Notes under the pieces: generated by a model
The model's input: only the letters and a program-made list of their open reading frames with translations
What the model was told of the DNA's origin: nothing
Databases searched by the model: none
Origin: CAZLKN01 sp964560135
Lineage (GTDB): Bacteria; Actinomycetota; JAICYB01
Direction: 5' to 3'
NCBI GenBank assembly: GCA_964560135.1
Contig: CAZLKN010000033.1
Location: forward strand, 1-35,436
DNA: 35,436 nt
Translations under genes and position numbers: made by a program
Part shown: positions 31,545 to 35,436 of the stretch, in pieces
How positions within the stretch are numbered: the first letter of the stretch is position 1
Layout of the letters: the number at the start of each line of letters is the position of its first letter

Positions 31545-32516
31545 CTGGACTGGGCAGCCCTCGAGCAGTCGGCGGGGATCTTCGCCGGAGCGGGGGAACG
31601 GATGGAGGGTCCGGAGCTCGCAAGGCTCCGCGGGCGCATCGCCGGACTCCTCGAGGACGCCTCCGCGGAGGTCACCAGGGAATCCGAGCTGCCCACCCAG
31701 CCACCCGCCGAGCTGCTCGTCGTCGACCGCCGGGCATGGATCGCCGGCAACATCCGGACGCTGCGCGGCACCTTCGGGGACCTCGGCGTCTCGGGCCCCG
31801 AGGCGAAGCTCGTCGCCTGGGAGGGGGGCGCATTCCTCGGGCTGGTGGCCCGTGCCGTCCTCGCCCAGTACGACCCCTACCGGGACATGCTGCTCGTGGT
31901 CTACCCGAACCTCGGCGACGTCGCCCGCGGCGACGGGCTGCGCTGGCTGCTGTTCCACGAGGTCACCCATCTCGCACAGTTCCGCAACGCCCCGTGGATG
32001 GCCGATCACATCGTGGAGCTCGGCAAGCAGGTGCTCGCGGCCGAGAACCGGGAATGGGTGAAGGAGGCGGCCCGGGATCTGCGCCGCCGGCTGCCGGACC
32101 TGATCGCCTGGGCCCGTGCCGCCCTCGAGGGCCGGGCCGAAGGCACGCCGCTGCTCGACGTGCTGCCCCCCGAGCAGCGGGACATCGTGCTCCGGCTCAA
32201 TGCGCTCGTGACCCTGCTCGAAGGACACGCCACCTACGTCACCGACCTGATCGCGGAACGCCGGATCCCCGACTACCAGGAGTTCCAGCGTCGGATCCGC
32301 GAGCAGCGCAAGCGGCCCCCGCTGATGCGGCTCCTCGAAGCGGTGGCCGGTCTCGACATGAAGCGGCGCCAGTACGTCCTCGGCCGCGGGTTCTGCGAGG
32401 TCGTCTGGGCCCAGGGCGGACCCGGACGGCTGGCCGGGGCATGGCAGAGCGCGGAGACGATGCCGACCATGGAGGAGCTCGAGGATCCGGACCGCTGGCT
32501 GTCCAGGGTCTCCTGA
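31545..32516 (+). CDS. Zinc-dependent metalloprotease family protein (DUF2342, 'F420 biosynthesis-associated')
   Basis: 323 residues from CTG 31545, or 304 from ATG 31602. The motif LLFHEVTHLAQF supplies the HExxH zinc site, and EGHATYVTDL is the second conserved segment. VVDRRAWIAGNIRTL and QYDPYRDMLLVVYPNLGDVA also match the family. The upstream codons encode LDWAALEQSAGIFAGAG, similar to the conserved DW...A...GP beginning of actinobacterial members, which supports the longer version. The family is known next to tilS and hpt in Actinomycetota and has been linked by co-occurrence to F420; its substrate is not established. Confidence 0.88.
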   Translation: MDWAALEQSAGIFAGAGERMEGPELARLRGRIAGLLEDASAEVTRESELPTQPPAELLVVDRRAWIAGNIRTLRGTFGDLGVSGPEAKLVAWEGGAFLGLVARAVLAQYDPYRDMLLVVYPNLGDVARGDGLRWLLFHEVTHLAQFRNAPWMADHIVELGKQVLAAENREWVKEAARDLRRRLPDLIAWARAALEGRAEGTPLLDVLPPEQRDIVLRLNALVTLLEGHATYVTDLIAERRIPDYQEFQRRIREQRKRPPLMRLLEAVAGLDMKRRQYVLGRGFCEVVWAQGGPGRLAGAWQSAETMPTMEELEDPDRWLSRVS

Positions 32517-32533
32517 GACCCCTCTTGGGTACG

Positions 32534-32539
32534 TACACT
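32534..32539 (+). promoter_or_regulatory. Leaderless-type -10 element TACACT for tilS
   Basis: TANNNT lies 6 bases before ATG 32546, without a ribosome binding site. It suggests an internal promoter for tilS-hpt in addition to read-through from the metalloprotease gene. Confidence 0.45.
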
Positions 32540-32545
32540 CGGCCC

Positions 32546-33916
32546 ATGGATCTGCGCGAACGGGCGATCTCGGCTCTCCAAGCCGTAGGTGTTGCCGCCG
32601 GCGATCGGGTGGGGGTGGCGGTCTCGGGCGGTGCGGACTCCATGGCGCTGCTGCATCTGCTGCTCGAGGCCCGCGGCGAGCTGCCGCTGGATCTGTACGT
32701 GCTGCACGTCGACCACGGGCTGCGCGCCGGGTCGACGAGCGAAGCCGAAGCCGTGGCGGGGTGGGCCTCGGATCTGGGTCTTCGGTGGAGGGTCCTGTCC
32801 GGGTGCGTGGACCTCGAAGGCGGGGTGTCCGTCGAGGCGGCGGCCCGCGATGCGCGCTACCGGGCGCTGGACGCGGCCGCCGACGACCTCGGACTGTCCC
32901 GGATCCTGACCGCGCACACGCTCGACGACCAGGCGGAGACCGTCCTGCTGCGCATGCTGCGGGGGACCGGGATCAAGGGTCTGCGCGCGATCGGACCGCA
33001 GCGTGGACGGATCGTGCGTCCGCTGCTGGCGGTCCGTCGGCAGGAGCTGCGCGCGTACCTGCGGGACCGCGGGGTCTGCTGGCTCGAGGACCCGACGAAC
33101 ACCGACGTGCGCTTCGACCGTAACTGGCTCCGGGCCGAGATCCTTCCCCGGCTCGAGGCACGGCGTCCCGGCGTGGCCGCCAACCTCGCGCGGCTGGCGG
33201 ATCTGGCGCGGGACGACGAAGCCGCCCTCGATGCGATCGCCGACGGGGCGCTGCGCCGAGCGCGCCTTCCCGCACCCGGAGTGCTGCTGCGCGGGTCGGT
33301 CCTGGGCGGCCTTCCGGCCGCGGTGGCCTCCCGTGTGGTGCGCAAGGCCGTCGAGGAGCTGGGGGCGTCCGCCGACGCCGGCGAGACGACCGCGGTCCTG
33401 GCGCTGCTCGGACGTGAACCCGGGGTCGCCTTCTCCGGGGCCCCCGACGTGGTGGCGTGGCGCATCCAGGAGGGGCTCCTGCTGCTGCCCCGCGATCTGC
33501 TCGCCCCCGATCCCGTGACGCTCCCGGGGACGGGAACGACGGACGCCGCGGCGTGGGGCGTCCGCGTGCGGGTGGGTTCGGACCCGGTCGCGGCGGCGTG
33601 GTCGTGGCGGTGCCGGATCCCCCCGGACGTGCCCCTGACTCTTCGCGGGCGGCGGCCGGGTGACCGGGTGAGCACCCCTGCCGGCACCCGGAAGATCCAG
33701 GATGTGCTCGTGGACGCCAAGGTGCCGAGGCCGCTGAGGGACCTCGTTCCCGTCCTGGTCGCGGGCGACGAGCCGGTGGCGGTGGTGGGCATGGGGCCCG
33801 CGCCGGTACCCTCAGGGTCCGGGCCGGCGGGCCTCGTCGTGGATGCGGATCCCCTGGAGGGGAGCTGGTGGAAGGGATCAGGTTGGTGGAGTCGGGCGAG
33901 ACACCCCGAGACGTGA
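32546..33916 (+). CDS. tilS: tRNA(Ile)-lysidine synthase
   Basis: 456 residues. The ATP-binding PP-loop is VAVSGGADSMALLHLLL near residue 25. The family pattern continues with HVDHGLRAGSTSEAEAV, ILTAHTLDDQAETVLLRMLR, IVRPLLAVRRQELRAYL and WLEDPTNTDVRFDRNWLR. The C-terminal substrate-binding region (RGRRPGDRVSTPAGTRKIQD, then VLVDAKVPRPLRDLVPVL) is present. The enzyme modifies C34 of the CAT-anticodon tRNA-Ile to lysidine, so that it reads AUA and is charged with isoleucine. It overlaps hpt by 49 bases. Confidence 0.95.
   Translation: MDLRERAISALQAVGVAAGDRVGVAVSGGADSMALLHLLLEARGELPLDLYVLHVDHGLRAGSTSEAEAVAGWASDLGLRWRVLSGCVDLEGGVSVEAAARDARYRALDAAADDLGLSRILTAHTLDDQAETVLLRMLRGTGIKGLRAIGPQRGRIVRPLLAVRRQELRAYLRDRGVCWLEDPTNTDVRFDRNWLRAEILPRLEARRPGVAANLARLADLARDDEAALDAIADGALRRARLPAPGVLLRGSVLGGLPAAVASRVVRKAVEELGASADAGETTAVLALLGREPGVAFSGAPDVVAWRIQEGLLLLPRDLLAPDPVTLPGTGTTDAAAWGVRVRVGSDPVAAAWSWRCRIPPDVPLTLRGRRPGDRVSTPAGTRKIQDVLVDAKVPRPLRDLVPVLVAGDEPVAVVGMGPAPVPSGSGPAGLVVDADPLEGSWWKGSGWWSRARHPET
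33856..33862 (+). promoter_or_regulatory. Ribosome binding site GGAGGGG for hpt, inside tilS
   Basis: A strong Shine-Dalgarno sequence 5-7 bases before GTG 33868. It supports that start, which overlaps tilS by 49 bases, over the alternative GTG 33913, which overlaps by GTGA but has a weak site. Confidence 0.6.
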
Positions 33917-34494
33917 TCGGTCTTCCCGATCGTCACCGCGCGGAGCTCGGCGACATCGTCGTCTCCGCCGAGGCCATCCAGGACAAGATCGCTGAGCTCG
34001 GAGCGCAGATCACCAAGGATTACACCGGCAGGCGCCTGATCCTGGTGGGCGTGCTGAAGGGGGCCTTCCTGTTCATGGCCGACCTCGCACGCAGCGTGCA
34101 CCTTCCGTTGCGGTTCGATTTCATGGCGGTGTCGAGCTACGGATCGGCCACGAAGACCTCGGGGGTGGTCCGGATCCTGAAGGACCTCGACCACGAGATC
34201 GAAGGGGAACACGTGCTGGTGGTCGAGGACATCATCGACTCCGGGCTCACCCTCAACTACCTGCTGCGGTACCTCAGGGCCCGGGGGCCGGCCTCACTGG
34301 AGGTCTGCACCCTGTTCTCCAAGGAGGGCCGCCAGCGGGTACCGATCCCCGTCCGCTACGAAGGATTCCGGATCGGCCCGGAGTTCGTGGTCGGCTACGG
34401 CCTCGACTACAAGGAGCGGTACCGCAACCTCACCTTCCTGGCCGTGCTCCAGGAGGGCCTCGTCCCCGACGACGACCCGCCGGCCCCCGGCTAA
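33868..34494 (+). CDS. hpt: Hypoxanthine phosphoribosyltransferase
   Basis: 208 residues from GTG 33868, or 193 from GTG 33913. The PRPP-binding motif VLVVEDIIDSGLTLNYLL is clear. LILVGVLKGAFLFMADLAR and DFMAVSSYGSATKTSGVVRI (flexible loop) are typical, and YGLDYKERYRNL supplies the purine-contacting end. It converts hypoxanthine or guanine plus PRPP to IMP or GMP (purine salvage). The tilS-hpt-ftsH order is conserved in many Gram-positive bacteria. Confidence 0.95.
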   Translation: MEGIRLVESGETPRDVIGLPDRHRAELGDIVVSAEAIQDKIAELGAQITKDYTGRRLILVGVLKGAFLFMADLARSVHLPLRFDFMAVSSYGSATKTSGVVRILKDLDHEIEGEHVLVVEDIIDSGLTLNYLLRYLRARGPASLEVCTLFSKEGRQRVPIPVRYEGFRIGPEFVVGYGLDYKERYRNLTFLAVLQEGLVPDDDPPAPG

Positions 34495-34539
34495 CGCCGG
34501 TCGGGCGCCCCGCGGCGTCCCCGGAAGCCGATCCCAGGG

Positions 34540-34545
34540 TATCTT
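34540..34545 (+). promoter_or_regulatory. Candidate -10 element (TATCTT) of ftsH
   Basis: TATCTT matches four of six -10 positions, 34 bases before ATG 34580. GGAAGGGA at 34563-34570 is the ribosome binding site, 9 bases before the start. No clear -35 is seen. Confidence 0.45.
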
Positions 34546-34579
34546 TGGAGACCGAACCCCTCGGAAGGGAACCACACGC

Positions 34580-35436
34580 ATGCGCAACAGACTGGGACGC
34601 AACGTCGTCCTCTACGTGATCCTCGCCCTGGCCGTCCTGTACTTCGTGGGGACCGCTCTCCAGCGGGCCCCCGAGGTGGAGTCGCTGCGATTCGACCAGT
34701 TCTTCCAGCAGGTCGAGGCCGGGCAGGTGGACACGGCCGAGATCTTCCTGCGCGATCAGCGCATCGAGGGCGAGCTGTCGGACGGCACCGCCTACCAGGT
34801 GACCTTCGCCGGCGAAGGGGACACCCTCGTCGACCGGCTGGCGGAGAACGGCGTGAGCACCGAGATCGACCCCCAGCAGCCGTCCCTGTTCGCGTCCATG
34901 GCGATGAACTGGCTGCCGCTGCTGATCTTCTTCGGGCTGATCTTCTTCCTGCTCACCCAGGCCCAGGGCGGTGGTTCCCGCATGATGTCCTTCGGGCGCT
35001 CCAAGGCGAAGCTCGTCACCAAGGAGATGCCCAAGATCACCTTCTCCGAGGTCGCCGGGCTCGACGAGGCCGTCGAGGAGATCCGCGAGATCAAGGAGTT
35101 CCTGGCCAACCCGTCGCGATTCCAGGCGATGGGGGCCAAGATCCCCAAGGGTGTGCTCCTGTTCGGGCCCCCCGGCACCGGCAAGACGCTGCTGGCCCGC
35201 GCGGTGGCCGGTGAGGCGGGCGTGCCCTTCTTCTCGATCTCGGGATCCGACTTCGTGGAGATGTTCGTCGGTGTGGGCGCGGCCCGCGTCCGCGACCTCT
35301 TCGAGCAGGCCAAGACGGCCGCGCCGGCGATCGTGTTCATCGACGAGATCGACGCCGTCGGCCGGCACCGCGGTGCCGGGCTCGGCGGCGGCCACGACGA
35401 GCGGGAGCAGACGCTCAACCAGATGCTCGTGGAGAT
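34580..35436 (+). CDS. ftsH: ATP-dependent zinc metalloprotease FtsH, 5' part (runs off the window)
   Basis: The first 285 codons are visible. Membrane span 1 is VVLYVILALAVLYFVG (about 9-24), followed by the periplasmic-side FtsH extracellular domain (LRFDQFFQQVEAGQVDTAEI). Span 2 is LPLLIFFGLIFFLLTQ (about 112-127). The AAA+ domain begins at ITFSEVAGLDEAVEEI and has Walker A GPPGTGKT and Walker B AIVFIDEIDA, plus the pore-loop region FVEMFVGVGAARVRDLF. The second region of homology and the HExGH protease domain lie beyond the end. FtsH degrades membrane and regulatory proteins. Confidence 0.97.
   Translation, partial: MRNRLGRNVVLYVILALAVLYFVGTALQRAPEVESLRFDQFFQQVEAGQVDTAEIFLRDQRIEGELSDGTAYQVTFAGEGDTLVDRLAENGVSTEIDPQQPSLFASMAMNWLPLLIFFGLIFFLLTQAQGGGSRMMSFGRSKAKLVTKEMPKITFSEVAGLDEAVEEIREIKEFLANPSRFQAMGAKIPKGVLLFGPPGTGKTLLARAVAGEAGVPFFSISGSDFVEMFVGVGAARVRDLFEQAKTAAPAIVFIDEIDAVGRHRGAGLGGGHDEREQTLNQMLVE

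Overview
The window is GC-rich actinobacterial-type chromosome. GTG starts, GTGA stop/start overlaps and no plasmid, phage or transposon genes are seen. The right half is a housekeeping block in an order familiar from Actinomycetota: topA, an MFS permease, holB, tRNA-Thr, a DUF2342-type zinc metalloprotease, tilS, hpt and ftsH. The left half is accessory and devoted almost wholly to the cell surface. The lineage cannot be fixed from sequence alone; a deep-branching actinobacterium (Acidimicrobiia/Nitriliruptoria-like) is a guess. A run of 100 N interrupts topA, so this is an assembled scaffold.

Layout. 1-4678: the end of an LGFP-repeat wall protein, a zinc-ribbon methyltransferase and a PGRP-type amidase (both minus strand), then a GT-C-like membrane protein. 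4869-12347: two large convergent genes for secreted proteins, a fibronectin-type giant and a subtilisin-like protease, which share an unusual module of about 90 residues ('WYD' module), four copies in each. 12519-14194: a small secreted protein and an ECF sigma factor with a membrane segment and an exported acidic tail. 14195-14941: about 750 bases without a clear gene. 14942-22925: a cell-surface locus. It holds two paralogous secreted proteins resembling TasA/camelysin fibre subunits, separated by three strong hairpins; two tandem paralogous small membrane proteins; a polytopic membrane protein with faint exosortase-like features; a degenerate family-2 glycosyltransferase; a membrane-anchored protein with two bactofilin-like segments; and a membrane-anchored Ig-like protein with a Pro/Thr/Ser-rich linker. 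Several of these genes overlap by GTGA and look like one operon.

22936-35436: an HD-domain protein, a small multidrug-export-family protein, topA, MFS, holB, tRNA-Thr(CGT), a PDZ-TPR lipoprotein, an Ala/Pro-rich membrane protein with a duplicated 50-residue module, the metalloprotease, tilS, hpt and the first two thirds or so of ftsH. Several start codons lie 6 or 7 bases behind a TANNNT hexamer and have no ribosome binding site, which suggests leaderless transcripts.

The best candidate for an undescribed system is 12971-22925. The proposal is that a membrane-tethered ECF sigma factor and the divergent TasA-like pair, with its membrane, glycosyltransferase and bactofilin partners, build and control a surface fibre or envelope layer. 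The paralogies are read directly from the sequence. The TasA relationship rests on pattern similarity, and the functional model is inference.
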